From Streptomyces sp. SM11 (GTDB lineage Bacteria; Actinomycetota; Actinomycetes; Streptomycetales; Streptomycetaceae), in contig NZ_NEUE01000194.1 in the NCBI RefSeq assembly GCF_002910905.1, positions 1-64,000 on the forward strand: a stretch of DNA of 64,000 nt, given 5' to 3'. Made by a program: the position numbers and the translations under genes. The notes under the pieces are model-generated. The model was not told the origin of the DNA, made no database searches, and saw only the letters and a list, made by a program, of their open reading frames with translations. Of this stretch, positions 8,934 through 19,000 are shown piece after piece. The number at the start of each line of letters is the position of its first letter. Positions within the stretch are counted from its first letter, which is position 1.

Positions 8934-11900
8934 GTAGGTGGGACGGGCGTCTCAGCATGTGATCCGGTGAGCAGCGGGATCGAGCCGCCCGCCATCGCCG
9001 GCCGGGGACTCGGAATGCCCGGTACGGGGAACTCTCCGCGGACCAGGGCGCGGCGCAGCCGGTACTCGTCGAGCGGGCCGGAGAAGGCCATCCCCTGGCC
9101 GTGGGTGCACCCCATGGCGCGCAGCGCGAGGACCTGCTCGGGGACGTCGACGCCGTCGGCGACGGACTGGAGGCCGAGGTCGCAGGCGATCCGCAGGAGA
9201 CCACTGGTGATCTTGTGCAGCCTGGCCGATTCGACCACGCCCTCGACCAGATTCCGGTCGAGCTTCAGTACGTCGATGGGGAGCCGGCGCAGCGCGTTGA
9301 TCGCCGCGAAGCCGCTGCCGAAGCCGTCGAGCGCGATCCGTACGCCGAGCCGGCGCAGGGCCACGAGGCGCTGCTCCAGGGCGTCGAAGGAGACCCTCGG
9401 GTCGCTGTCGGCGACCTCGATCATCAGGGCGCCCGAGGGCAGGCCGTGGCGGGTCAGCAGCGCCTCGACGGAGCCGGGGGGCGGGCCCGCGTCCAGCAGC
9501 CGGGCGGCGGAGAGCCGGACGGAGACGGAGACGGGATGCCCGGCCCTGGCCCGGTCGGCGGCCTGGGCCACCGCCTCCTCCAGGAGCCAGCGGCCGAGCT
9601 CGGCGGTGCGGTCGTCGTCGCCCGCGACCCGGAGGAACTCGGCGGGAGTGAACAGGATGCCCTGGGCGGAGCGCCAGCGGGCCTGGGCGGCGACGGCGGC
9701 GACGGAGCCGCTGGCGAGGTGGACGACGGGCTGGTGGAGCAGGGCGAACTCGCCGTCGCGCAGGGCGGTGCGCAGCCGGGTGGCCAGTTCGGAGCGGCGT
9801 ACGACGTCGGCCTGCATCTGCGGGGCGTACAGCTCGACCCGGTCCTTGCCGCCGGCCTTGGCGCGGTACATCGCGAGGTCCGCGTTGCGCATGAGGTCGG
9901 TGGGGGTGATGGCGGGCTCGGCGAAGGCCACGCCGATGGAGGCGGCCACCCTGACCTCGCTGGGGCCGATCCGGTAGGGCTGGGAGAGGGTGAGGCGCAG
10001 CCGGTCGGCGATCTCGTGGACCTGGTACTCCCGGGCGCCCTGGTCGCGGGTGCCGTCGCCCATGATGAGCGCGGCGAACTCGTCGCCGCCGAGCCGGGCG
10101 GCGGTGTCGCCGGCCCGGACGGAGTCCTGGAGGCGGCGGCCGGCCTGGACGAGCAGTTCGTCGCCCGCCTGATGGCCGATGGTGTCGTTGACGGCCTTGA
10201 AGCCGTCGAGGTCGATGAAGAGGACGGCGGTGCCGGGGTCGCCCGAGCGGCGGCCGCCGAGCGCCTGGCGGACCCGGGCGGTGAACAGGGCCCGGTTGGG
10301 CAGGTCGGTGAGCGGGTCGTGCTCGGCGTTGTGCTGCAACTGGGCCTGGAGCCTGACCCGTTCGGTGACGTCCCGGCTGTTGAGGAGGAGGCCGCCCTGG
10401 TGGCGGTTGACAGTGGACTCGACGTTGAGCCAGTCGCCCGCGCCCGAGCGGAAGCGGCACTCGATGCGGGTGGTGGGCTCCTCGTGCGGCGGGGCGGCGA
10501 GGAAGCGCCGCAGCTCGTGGACGACCCGTCCGAGGTCGTCGGGGTGGATGATCGAGGACAGCTCGGAACCGACGAGGTCCTCCGCCTCGCGCCCGTAGAC
10601 CCCGGCGGCGGCGGGGCTGACGTAGCGCAGGGTGCCGTTGGGCGCGGCGATCATGATGACGTCGCTGGATCCCTGCACCAGGGAGCGGAAGTGGTTCTCC
10701 TTCTGGGCCAGCTCCTGGGTGAGGGAGATGTTGTCGAGGAGCATGATGCCCTGCCGGACGACCAGCGCGAGGACGACGGTGCAGCCGGTGAAGATGACGA
10801 CCCGGTCCACCCGGCGGCCGTCGACCACGTTGTACAGGATGCCCAGGGTGCAGACGGCGGCGGCGAGGTACGGGGTCAGGGCGGCCAGGGAGCCGGCGAT
10901 CGGGCGGCTGGCGATGGCCCTCGGGGGCCCGGGCCGGCCGGTCGGCCGGGCCGCGCGCCGGGCGCCCCAGGGGGCGTAGGCGAGGAGCAGCGACCCGGCG
11001 AACCAGCCGGCGTCCAGGAGTTGGCCCGAGTGGTAGGTGGAGCGCAGCAGCGGCGAGGTGAACACCGCGTCGCTCAGCACGGTGAGCGCCAGGGCCGCGA
11101 TGGCGGTGTTGACCGCGGAGCGGTTCACTCCGGCCCGGCGGAAGTGCAGGGCGAGCACCATCGAGACGAGCACGATGTCGAGCAGCGGGTAGGCCAGCGA
11201 GAGGGCCGCGGGCGCGACGCTGGCGTCCTGGAAGCCCGCCAGCCGTGCGGTGTGCGCGAGGGCGAGGCTCCAGGCCAGCGTCAACAGGGAACCGCCGATC
11301 AGCCAGGCGTCCAGGGCCAGGCACACCCAGCCGGCGCGGGTGACGGGGCGTTTGGCGAGCACGAGCAGCCCCACGATGGCGGGCGGCGCGAAGCAGAGGA
11401 AGAAGACGTCGGCGAGGGAGGGGGTGGGCACGGGGACGCCGAGGATCACCTCGTACCAGCCCCAGACGGCGTTTCCGCAGGCCGCCATGGCGGAGGAGAG
11501 CGAGAACAGCAGCCATGCGGGCCGCAGCCGGCCCGCGCCCGCCCGCGCGTAGAGGAAACAGGAGACCGCGGCGATCAGCGCCGCTGCGGCGAGGCCGAAG
11601 TCCCCCATGAAGACGGCGACCTGTGGCGAACCCCAGCCGACGGCGGCACCCACCGAATACCCCGCGCAGACGAAGCCGAGCAGGATCCGGGACCGCATCC
11701 CGGTGGAACCGGAGGAGGACCGCGGGGCGAGCAGGGCTCCCAGCGCGCTCACCGGAGGGCCCCCCGCCCCGGATCCCCCGGGCACATGCTCCCGGGCGCC
11801 CGGCACCCCGCGGGGTCCGTCCGGCACCGCTCGCTCCGGCCCGGCCGCGACCGCTCCGGCGATGCCGGTTCGGGGCAGGGATCCGGCCATCCGCGGGCAC

Positions 11901-12064
11901 TGTGGTCCATCGGCGCGGGCGGCCGCAACCGTCCGCTCGTCCGCGTCGGATCGTCTCTCCACGGCCAGCACATCGCCCGTCGCCCCCTCGCGTTCCGATG
12001 CTCCCCCCGCGCCACCCCTTCCACGGCGCAGCCCCCGGATCGGACGATACACCAGATCCGTCAC
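8930..12064 (-). CDS. cdgC: Membrane GGDEF/degenerate-EAL protein, CdgC-like diguanylate cyclase
   Basis: Up to 1044 residues. Residues 1-120 are Arg/Gly-rich low complexity, and the true start may be the GTG at 11752. Several membrane helices occupy about 125-445, a PAS domain 455-575, GGDEF 585-750 and an EAL-like domain 765-1020. The GGDEF site is intact (ARLGGDEFAAL near residue 658), with a perfect inhibitory I-site RAGD five residues ahead. The EAL-like domain has lost its metal ligands: EAL reads AAQ (AAVAAQARW), DDFGTG reads DGFGSG and the late Glu reads Asp (VADGVD). It should therefore make c-di-GMP and not degrade it. By position and architecture it matches CdgC (SCO5511), a developmental cyclase. 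The gene stops inside the ilvB promoter. Confidence 0.85.
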   Translation of the reverse strand: MTDLVYRPIRGLRRGRGGAGGASEREGATGDVLAVERRSDADERTVAAARADGPQCPRMAGSLPRTGIAGAVAAGPERAVPDGPRGVPGAREHVPGGSGAGGPPVSALGALLAPRSSSGSTGMRSRILLGFVCAGYSVGAAVGWGSPQVAVFMGDFGLAAAALIAAVSCFLYARAGAGRLRPAWLLFSLSSAMAACGNAVWGWYEVILGVPVPTPSLADVFFLCFAPPAIVGLLVLAKRPVTRAGWVCLALDAWLIGGSLLTLAWSLALAHTARLAGFQDASVAPAALSLAYPLLDIVLVSMVLALHFRRAGVNRSAVNTAIAALALTVLSDAVFTSPLLRSTYHSGQLLDAGWFAGSLLLAYAPWGARRAARPTGRPGPPRAIASRPIAGSLAALTPYLAAAVCTLGILYNVVDGRRVDRVVIFTGCTVVLALVVRQGIMLLDNISLTQELAQKENHFRSLVQGSSDVIMIAAPNGTLRYVSPAAAGVYGREAEDLVGSELSSIIHPDDLGRVVHELRRFLAAPPHEEPTTRIECRFRSGAGDWLNVESTVNRHQGGLLLNSRDVTERVRLQAQLQHNAEHDPLTDLPNRALFTARVRQALGGRRSGDPGTAVLFIDLDGFKAVNDTIGHQAGDELLVQAGRRLQDSVRAGDTAARLGGDEFAALIMGDGTRDQGAREYQVHEIADRLRLTLSQPYRIGPSEVRVAASIGVAFAEPAITPTDLMRNADLAMYRAKAGGKDRVELYAPQMQADVVRRSELATRLRTALRDGEFALLHQPVVHLASGSVAAVAAQARWRSAQGILFTPAEFLRVAGDDDRTAELGRWLLEEAVAQAADRARAGHPVSVSVRLSAARLLDAGPPPGSVEALLTRHGLPSGALMIEVADSDPRVSFDALEQRLVALRRLGVRIALDGFGSGFAAINALRRLPIDVLKLDRNLVEGVVESARLHKITSGLLRIACDLGLQSVADGVDVPEQVLALRAMGCTHGQGMAFSGPLDEYRLRRALVRGEFPVPGIPSPRPAMAGGSIPLLTGSHAETPVPPT

Positions 12065-12159
12065 TCAGGGCCATAGATTCTCTACGCTCCGTGACGAAAG
12101 GCGAGGTGGGCGGCACTGCGTGCATCCGGACCGCCCCGTAGCGTGGCCGCCGCGACGGG

Positions 12160-13107
12160 TCAGCCGGTGGTGGCCACGACGTTGCGCACCGGCTCTCCGG
12201 CGGCGAACCGGGTGAGCTGTGCGGCCAGCAGCCGCTTGGCGCGCGGTTCGAACGCCGAGGCGCTGCCGCCCACATGAGGCGTGATCAAGACATTCGGAGC
12301 ATGCCAGAGAGGATGGCCCGCGGGCAGGGGTTCCGGGTCGGTCACATCGAGCGCGGCCCGCAACCGTCCGGACTCGAGTTCGGACAACAGGGCCTTGGTG
12401 TCGACGACTCCGCCGCGGGCGACGTTGACGAGGAGGGCGCCGTCGGGCATCGCGGCGAGGAAGTCGGCGTCCACCAGCCCCTGCGTGGACGGGTTCAGCG
12501 GGGTGGAGAGGATCACGACGTCGGCCTCGGGCAGCAGGGCGGGCAGATCGTCGAGCGTCTGTACGGGACCGCGTGCGGTGGTCCGTGCGGAGCGCGCGAC
12601 GCGCGCCACCCGCGCGCACTCGAACGGGACGAGCCGGTCCTCGATGGCCGAGCCGATGGAGCCGTACCCCACGATGAGGACGGACTTGTCGGCGAGCGCG
12701 GGGTAGAAGCCGGACCGCCACTCCCCCTTGTCCTGGCCGTGGACGAACCCGGGGACACCGCGCAGGGAGGCGAGGATCAGGGTGAGCGTCAGCTCGGCGG
12801 TGGACGCCTCGTGCACGCCCTTGGCGTTGCAGAGCCGCACCCCCGCGGGCAGCAGGCCGAGGCCCGGCTCCACGTGGTCGATGCCGGCGGAGAGCGTCTG
12901 CACCACCTGGACGGCCCCCATCGCTGCGAGCGGGCGCACCGCGACCTCGGGGCCCTTCATGTAGGGCACGACGTAGTAGGCGCAGTCGGCCGGATCTCCG
13001 GGATAGTCCGGTTCGCCTTCCCAGAAGAGGTAGTTGAAGCTCTCGGGGAGTCCGTCGATCTCCTCGGCCGGGAAGGGCAGCCACACGTCGGCAGTCGTCG
13101 CAGTCAT
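12160..13107 (-). CDS. D-isomer-specific 2-hydroxyacid dehydrogenase
   Basis: 315 residues; NAD(P)-dependent oxidation or reduction of a 2-hydroxy/2-keto acid pair, substrate unknown. ATG start at 13107. The NAD-binding motif is VGYGSIGSAI. The catalytic Arg lies in NVARGGVVDT, the Glu in the TDPEPLP region and the His in LITPHVGG. The sequence is shorter than SerA and has no ACT domain, so glyoxylate/hydroxypyruvate or another 2-keto acid is more likely than phosphoglycerate. It is monocistronic, upstream of the cdgC-like gene and divergent from the aldo/keto reductase. Confidence 0.9.
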   Translation of the reverse strand: MTATTADVWLPFPAEEIDGLPESFNYLFWEGEPDYPGDPADCAYYVVPYMKGPEVAVRPLAAMGAVQVVQTLSAGIDHVEPGLGLLPAGVRLCNAKGVHEASTAELTLTLILASLRGVPGFVHGQDKGEWRSGFYPALADKSVLIVGYGSIGSAIEDRLVPFECARVARVARSARTTARGPVQTLDDLPALLPEADVVILSTPLNPSTQGLVDADFLAAMPDGALLVNVARGGVVDTKALLSELESGRLRAALDVTDPEPLPAGHPLWHAPNVLITPHVGGSASAFEPRAKRLLAAQLTRFAAGEPVRNVVATTG

Positions 13108-13244
13108 GGTCAGGAGGCTATGCGACGGGTGTGCGAGCGCTCCAGGACGGCTGCGCGGGGGCCTGGAGAAGCCAGAGGTTACTTTTGGGTGCGGTGCGGC
13201 CCCGTGACCGCGCAAACGGAAGGTCCTGAGAGGGGTTCGGGGAG

Positions 13245-14237
13245 TTGGAGTGCAGGACTATCGGGGCGGCGGGGCTTGCCGTGGGTGCGGTCGGGCTGGG
13301 CTGCATGCCGATGAGCTGGGGGTACAGCGCGTCGCAGCGGCTCGGTGACCGTTCGGTGCGGACGGTGCACGCGGCGCTGGACGCGGGAGTCCGGCTGCTC
13401 GACACCGCGGACATGTACGGGCCGTTCACCAACGAGCTGCTGGTGGGGCGGGCGTTGAAGGGCCGCCGGCAGGAGGCGTTCGTCTCCACGAAGGGCGGTC
13501 TGCTGGTGGGCGATCAGCACATCGTCGCCAACGGCCGGCCCGGGTACGTCCGGCGGGCCTGCGACGCTTCGCTGCGACGGCTCCAGACCGATGTGATCGA
13601 CCTGTACCAACTGCACCGGGCCGACCCGGAGGTGCCGGTGGAGGAGACCTGGGGTGCGATGGCGGAGCTGGTCACCGCGGGCAAGGTGCGTTCGCTCGGG
13701 CTGTGCGCGGTGGGGGCGCGGGCGCCACGGCGGTCGGGTGCGGGGCCGCATGAGGGAACGATCCGGCAACTGGAGCGGATCCAGCAGGTCTTCCCGGTCA
13801 GCGCCGTCGAGGCGGAGCTGTCGGTGTGGTCGCGCGAGGCGCTGACGGAGCTGCTGCCGTGGTGCGTGGCGCGCGGGGTCGGGCTGCTGGCCGCGATGCC
13901 GCTGGGCAGCGGCTATCTGACCGGGACACTGAAGCCGGGCCAGGGCTTCGAGCCGGAGGATCTGCGGGCCAGGCATCCGCGGTTCACGGCGGAGGTGATG
14001 GCTGCGAACCAGCCGGTGGTGGCCGGTCTGCGGCGGGTCGCGGAGCGCCGCGGGGCGACCGTGGCCCAGGTGGCGCTGGCGTGGGTGCTGCGTCAGGGTC
14101 CGCATGTGGTGCCGGTGCCGGGGGCGAAGCGGGAGCGGTGGGCGGTGGAGAACGCCGGGGCCGCGCGGGTGGTCCTGGACGACCGGGACCTGGCGGAGAT
14201 CGACGGGCTGCCCGCCGCCCGCGAGTCGTGGGACTGA
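13245..14237 (+). CDS. Aldo/keto reductase
   Basis: 330 residues; NADPH-dependent reductase of the AKR TIM-barrel family, substrate unknown. The likely start is TTG at 13245, supported by GGGGAG four bases upstream; no ATG or GTG fits. The catalytic tetrad is visible: Asp in LLDTADMYG with its Tyr, Lys in VSTKGG and His in LYQLHRAD. The C-terminal block QVALAWVLRQGPHVVPVPGA and the following KRERWAVEN bind the cofactor phosphate. It resembles the PhdYeFT/YajO-type reductases. Confidence 0.9.
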   Translation: MECRTIGAAGLAVGAVGLGCMPMSWGYSASQRLGDRSVRTVHAALDAGVRLLDTADMYGPFTNELLVGRALKGRRQEAFVSTKGGLLVGDQHIVANGRPGYVRRACDASLRRLQTDVIDLYQLHRADPEVPVEETWGAMAELVTAGKVRSLGLCAVGARAPRRSGAGPHEGTIRQLERIQQVFPVSAVEAELSVWSREALTELLPWCVARGVGLLAAMPLGSGYLTGTLKPGQGFEPEDLRARHPRFTAEVMAANQPVVAGLRRVAERRGATVAQVALAWVLRQGPHVVPVPGAKRERWAVENAGAARVVLDDRDLAEIDGLPAARESWD

Positions 14238-14389
14238 CGGGGGTGGGTCCGGCCGGGCGTGTCCGGCGGACCGGGCGTCTCGGGCCGTGTGGCGGGAGAA
14301 TGGGCGGATCGGGAACTCCTGGACCGGCCGAGGTGTAGGAACAGGGTGCGGGAGCAGGTAGTCGGGCAAGCGTCGAAAGGATCGGTTCC

Positions 14390-15601
14390 GTGCGTGGTGC
14401 TCTGTTCGGACCTGTGCAGTCCCCGGCGATGCGCAGGGGGGTGGTGGCGGCGCTGGCGTCGGCCGCCCTGCTGCTGTCGGCCGCGTGTTCCGCCGACGGG
14501 GACGACGGTCCGTCCGGGCGGCCCTCCGGTTCCCCGACCGTTTCGGGGGACTCCGCTCCCCCGGACTCGCCGAGCCGGGCGGCAGGCCTGCCGCCCGCGA
14601 AGGGGTCGGCGAAGGTGGTCTCGACACTGACCGAGGGCCTGAAGTCGCCCTGGGGTCTCGCCGCGCTGCCGGGCGGCGATCTGCTGGTCGCCTCGCGCGA
14701 CGAGGGCACGGTCCACCGGATCGACGGCGAGAACGGGAAGCAGACGCTGCTGGGCTCGGTGCCCGGAGTATCCCCGGCCGGCGAGGGCGGGCTGCTCGGG
14801 CTCGCCGTCTCCTCCACGTTCGGCGCGGACCAACTGGTGTACGCCTACTTCACCACCACGTCCGACAACCGGATCGTCCGCATGAGTTACGACGAGAAGC
14901 GCCCGGCGGGACGGCAGCTGGGGGCTCCGGACACCGTCCTGCGCGGTATCCCCAAGGGCAGCATCCACAACGGCGGCCGGATCGCGTTCGGCCCGGACAG
15001 GATGCTGTACGCGGGCACGGGCGAGACCGGGGACACCGGGCTGGCCCAGGACAAGGAGTCGCTGGCGGGCAAGATCCTGCGGATGACCCCCGACGGCGAG
15101 CCGGTGCACGGCAATCCGGAGGCGGACTCGGTGGTGTATTCGTACGGGCACCGCAATGTGCAGGGCCTCGCCTGGGACGCCCGGAAGCGGCTGTGGGCCG
15201 CCGAGTTCGGCCAGAACACCTGGGACGAGCTGAATCTGATCGAACCCGGCGGCAACTACGGCTGGCCCGAGGCCGAGGGCCGGGAGGGCGAGGCCGGGTT
15301 CATCGCCCCGGTGGCGCAGTGGAAGACCTCCGAGGCCTCCCCCAGCGGGATCGCGTACGCGGAGGGCTCGATCTGGATGGCCGGGCTGCGCGGCGAGCGG
15401 CTGTGGCGGATTCCGCTGTCCGGCGAGAAGGCGGAGGAACCTTTGGCGGACCCCCAGTCGTTCCTGGATGAGAAGCACGGCCGCCTGCGCACTGTGGTGA
15501 GTGCGGGGAGCGACCGCCTGTGGCTGGTCACCAGCAACACGGACGGACGGGGCACGCAGAAGCCCGGGGACGACAGGATCCTCCAGGTGGAAGTGCGGTA
15601 G
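14390..15601 (+). CDS. PQQ-dependent sugar dehydrogenase-like lipoprotein
   Basis: 403 residues. GTG start at 14390. A signal peptide ends in the lipobox LSAAC with lipid-carrying Cys33, then a Ser/Pro-rich linker to about residue 70. The rest is a six-bladed beta-propeller of the soluble glucose dehydrogenase/Hedgehog-interacting type: SPWGLAALPGGDLLVASRD, GEGGLLGLA, HNGGRIAFGPD, YSYGHRNVQGL and ELNLIEPGGNYGWP. The family oxidises aldoses with PQQ and calcium. Whether this strain supplies PQQ is not shown here, so the protein could be a non-enzymatic propeller. It is anchored outside the membrane. The small DUF6191-like gene follows by 39 bp and may be cotranscribed. Confidence 0.9.
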   Translation: MRGALFGPVQSPAMRRGVVAALASAALLLSAACSADGDDGPSGRPSGSPTVSGDSAPPDSPSRAAGLPPAKGSAKVVSTLTEGLKSPWGLAALPGGDLLVASRDEGTVHRIDGENGKQTLLGSVPGVSPAGEGGLLGLAVSSTFGADQLVYAYFTTTSDNRIVRMSYDEKRPAGRQLGAPDTVLRGIPKGSIHNGGRIAFGPDRMLYAGTGETGDTGLAQDKESLAGKILRMTPDGEPVHGNPEADSVVYSYGHRNVQGLAWDARKRLWAAEFGQNTWDELNLIEPGGNYGWPEAEGREGEAGFIAPVAQWKTSEASPSGIAYAEGSIWMAGLRGERLWRIPLSGEKAEEPLADPQSFLDEKHGRLRTVVSAGSDRLWLVTSNTDGRGTQKPGDDRILQVEVR

Positions 15602-15640
15602 CCGGTCCGCCCGCGCGGCATGTCGGAGGGAGCACGGCCG

Positions 15641-15991
15641 GTGTTCAACTTCTTCGAGGAGCTCTTCGCCCCGGGACGCAGACACGCCACCGACGAGCAG
15701 AGGCGGCTGGAGCTGAGCCGGGTGGATCTCGGCATCGGCGATCCGGACCGGGGGCCGGTAGATCTGACCTCCGGAAAGGTGACTGTCCGCGCCCCGGCCA
15801 CGGACGGTGATCCGGCCCCGAACAGTGCTCCGATACCGGCGGGTGCGCCGGTGTCGGACGGTGATCCGACCCCTCGGAACGGGCGCATGCGGCCGGTCGC
15901 GCCCGAGCAGGACGCCGTGCTCGACCGGCCCCGGCCCGGGAAGCCGGTGCGCGGGCCGGTGCGCCGCACGGACGAGGAGCACGAGGTGTAG
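15641..15991 (+). CDS. DUF6191-like small protein
   Basis: 116 residues. The GTG start at 15641 is favoured over the ATG at 15620 because GGAGGGAG lies 8 bases before it. The conserved-looking part is the first ~45 residues (FNFFEELFAPGRRHATDEQ, then RGPVDLTSGKVTVRAP). The rest is Pro/Arg/Asp-rich and probably disordered. By recall it matches short Streptomyces proteins labelled DUF6191. The function is unknown. No signal peptide or membrane helix is seen. It is probably cotranscribed with the sugar dehydrogenase gene. Confidence 0.6.
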   Translation: MFNFFEELFAPGRRHATDEQRRLELSRVDLGIGDPDRGPVDLTSGKVTVRAPATDGDPAPNSAPIPAGAPVSDGDPTPRNGRMRPVAPEQDAVLDRPRPGKPVRGPVRRTDEEHEV

Positions 15992-16022
15992 GGCCCGATG
16001 CCCGGTCGCCCGGGAGGGCGCC

Positions 16023-19000
16023 CTACGCGGCCGGGTAGAGCCGGAGTCGGTGGGCGAGGGCGGCCGCCTCGCCCCGGCTGGAGACGCCGAGCTTGGCCAG
16101 GATGTTGGAGACGTGCACGCTCGCGGTCTTCGGCGAGATGAACAGCTCCTCGGCGATCCTGCGATTGGTGTGCCCGGCCGCGACCAGCCGGTGCACGTCC
16201 TGCTCGCGCGGGGTCAGCCCGAAGGACGCGACGGCGGCGATGGCGGGGTCCTGCTCCTCGGCGGGTCGCTCGGGGCCCTCTCCGGCGGGCACGACGGTCA
16301 GGACGGCCGGGTGGATCCCCGTGTCGTGACCGGGTGCCGCGCCGGAGCCGTCCAGGGTGATGCGGGCCCGGGCCGCCAACTGTTCGACCGCATCGGCGAG
16401 CGGGCGTGCGCCGAGCCGGTGCGCGGCCTCCTGGGCACGGTGCAGCAGGACGGTGGCGGTCGACCGGTCGCCGGGGGCGATGAGCAGGGACTCCGCCCAA
16501 CGGCGGTGGACCAGGGCCAGTTCGTAGGGGCGGCTCAGCGGGCCGAAGGCCTCGGCGGCGCGGGCCCAGTGTCCGGGGGTGTCCACGCCCTCCGCGCGGG
16601 CCAGCTCCGCGTCGATGAAGGCGCCGTGGGCCGCCCACACGGGGACGAGCATCGGGAGGTTCTTCAGGCACCGGCGGATCAGGGCGAGCAGCTCCGGACG
16701 GCCTGGTTCGGCGGCGGGCAGCCCGCGGGCGTCCGCCTCGATCATGGCGGCGGTCTGGAGCAGCGGCAGGGCGTAACGCTGGGTGCCGGGCGGGAAGCCG
16801 GGCCGGGCCAGTTCCCCGAACGCGGCCCGCGCCTCGGCGAGCCTGCCCTGTGCGGCAGCCAGCAGCATGGCCTGCCGGACCGGGGCGATCAGGTGCTGCG
16901 GCTGCGGATCGCGCAGGCCGAAGTGGGTCCGGGCCAGGGCGAGCAGCTCCTCCCCCGCGGCGATGTCCCCGCGGGCGACGGCCAGTTCGGTACGGCGGAG
17001 GGCGGCGAGGCCCTTCACCTTGGGGGCCAGGGCGAGGCGGGTGGCGGACGCGGCGGCGGCCTCGCTCTGGGGCCAGTGCCCGAGGGAGAACAGGGACTGC
17101 GCCTGGTTGGCGTACACCCAGGCGCCGGAGTCGGCCAGGCCGTGGCTGTGGCAGACCTCGATGCCGTGGTCGGCGGCGGCGACAGCCTCCAGCGAGCGGC
17201 CCATCGCTTCGAGCGAGGAGGGCAGGTTGATGCCGGCCCGGCCCAGGAGGTGCACCAGTCGCAGCTTCTCGGCGCGGTCCCGGACCGCGTACATCTCGGC
17301 GAGGCCGTCCTCGACGCCGCCCGCGTCCGCGGTGAGCCAGCCCCGGGTGAGGCGGGCGTGCAGCTCGATGTACTCGTCGCCGACGAGCCGGGCGTACTCC
17401 ACCGCGCGGTCGCTGTCGGCGAGCGCCTGCGGGCCCGGCTGGTGCAGCGCCCGCCAACTGGCCACGTTGGTCAGGACGTCGGCCTGCACGGGGGACGGCG
17501 GCAGTCCGCGCACCAGCTCCTGCGCGGTGGCCAGCTCCTCCCAGCCGTCCCCCTCGTCGAGCCCCTGCATCAGCTTGGCGCGCTGCACCCGGAACCAGGC
17601 CTCGCGCAGCGGGTCGGCCTCGGCGGCCAGGACGCGCATGGCCTTCTTGGAGATGGCCAGGGCGCGTTCGCGGTCGCCGCCGAAGCGGGCGGCGACGGTG
17701 GCCTCGGCCATCACGTCCAGGTAGCGCAGCGGCGCGGTCTCCGGGTCGCGGCCGGAGGCCGGGTAGACCTCCGCGTAGTCGAAGGGGCGCAGGGTGGCGC
17801 GCACCCCGTCGGGAACGTCGTCCCAGAGCTCCATCGCCCGCTCCAGCAGTCTCAGTTGCTCGGAGTGGGCGTAGCGGCGGCGGGCCTCGACGGCGGCCCG
17901 GAGCACGGCGGGCAGGGCCTTGGCGGCGTCGTGGGCCGCGTACCAGTAGCTGGCGAGGCGGGTGGCGCGTTCGTCGTCCCGGACGAGGGTGGGGTCGGCC
18001 TCCAGGGCTTCGGCGTACCGGCGGTTGACGCGGGTGCGTTCACCGGGCAGCAGGTCGTCGCTGACCGCCTCGCGGACCAGGGAGTGCCGGTAGCGGTAAC
18101 CGTCGTTGTCGGGTGCGGGTTGCAGCAGGTTGGCGCCGACTGCGGCGCGCAGGGCCTCGTCGAGGTCGTCCTCACCGAGTCCGGCGACGGCGGCCAGCAG
18201 TTCGTGTTCGACGGAGGAGCCGCCCTCGGCGACGGTCCTGGCGATCCGCTGGGCGTGTTCGGGGAGCGCCTCCACGCGGACGAGCAGGAGGTCGCGGAGC
18301 GATTCGGTCAGCCCGGAGCTGTCGCCGCAGCACTCCAGGGAGCGGGCCAGCTCCTCGACGAAGAAGGCGTTGCCGTCGGAGCGGTCGAAGATCTCGTCGA
18401 CGAGTGCGGCCTCGGGGGTCTCGGCGAGGATGCCGGCGAGCTGGCGGCCGACCTCGTCGTGGCTGAACCGGTCGAGTTCGACGCGGGTGACGGTGCGCAG
18501 CCGGTCCAGCTCGGCGAGGAACGGGCGCAGGGGGTGGCGGCGGTGAATGTCGTCGGCCCGGTAGGTGCCGACGACCATGAGGCGGCCGCTGCTGAGGGTG
18601 CGGAAGAGATGGGCGAGCAGGTGCCGGGTGGAGGCGTCCGCCCAGTGCAGGTCCTCCAGGACCAGGACGACGGGACGGTCGGCGGAGACCCGTTCCAGCA
18701 GTCGTGCGGTGAGTTCGAAGAGGCGGGCGATGCTGTGCTCGTCGGTGGCGTCCCGGTGGGCCTCGCCCAGTTCGGGCAGGAGCCGGGCCAGTTCGCCCTC
18801 CTGTCCGGCGCAGGCGGCGGCCATCTCCTCGGGCAGGGCCCGGCGCAGGGCGCGCAGGGCGGTCGGGAAAGGGGCGAACGGCAGCCCGTCGGCCCCGATC
18901 TCGACGCAGGCCCCGACGGCCACCGCGGCGTCACGCCGCTCGGCCGCCGTGACGAACTGCTCGACCAGACGGGTCTTGCCGACGCCCGCCTCTCCGCCGA

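Noticed and set aside
8746..9204. A longer minus-strand reading over the ilvB leader
   Set aside because: It crosses the terminator and promoter and has no ribosome site; the 13-codon leader explains the region.
9101..12076. A 991-residue plus-strand reading opposite the cdgC-like gene
   Set aside because: It is Gly/Ala/Asp/Arg-rich, lacks any domain and mirrors codon bias of the real minus-strand gene.
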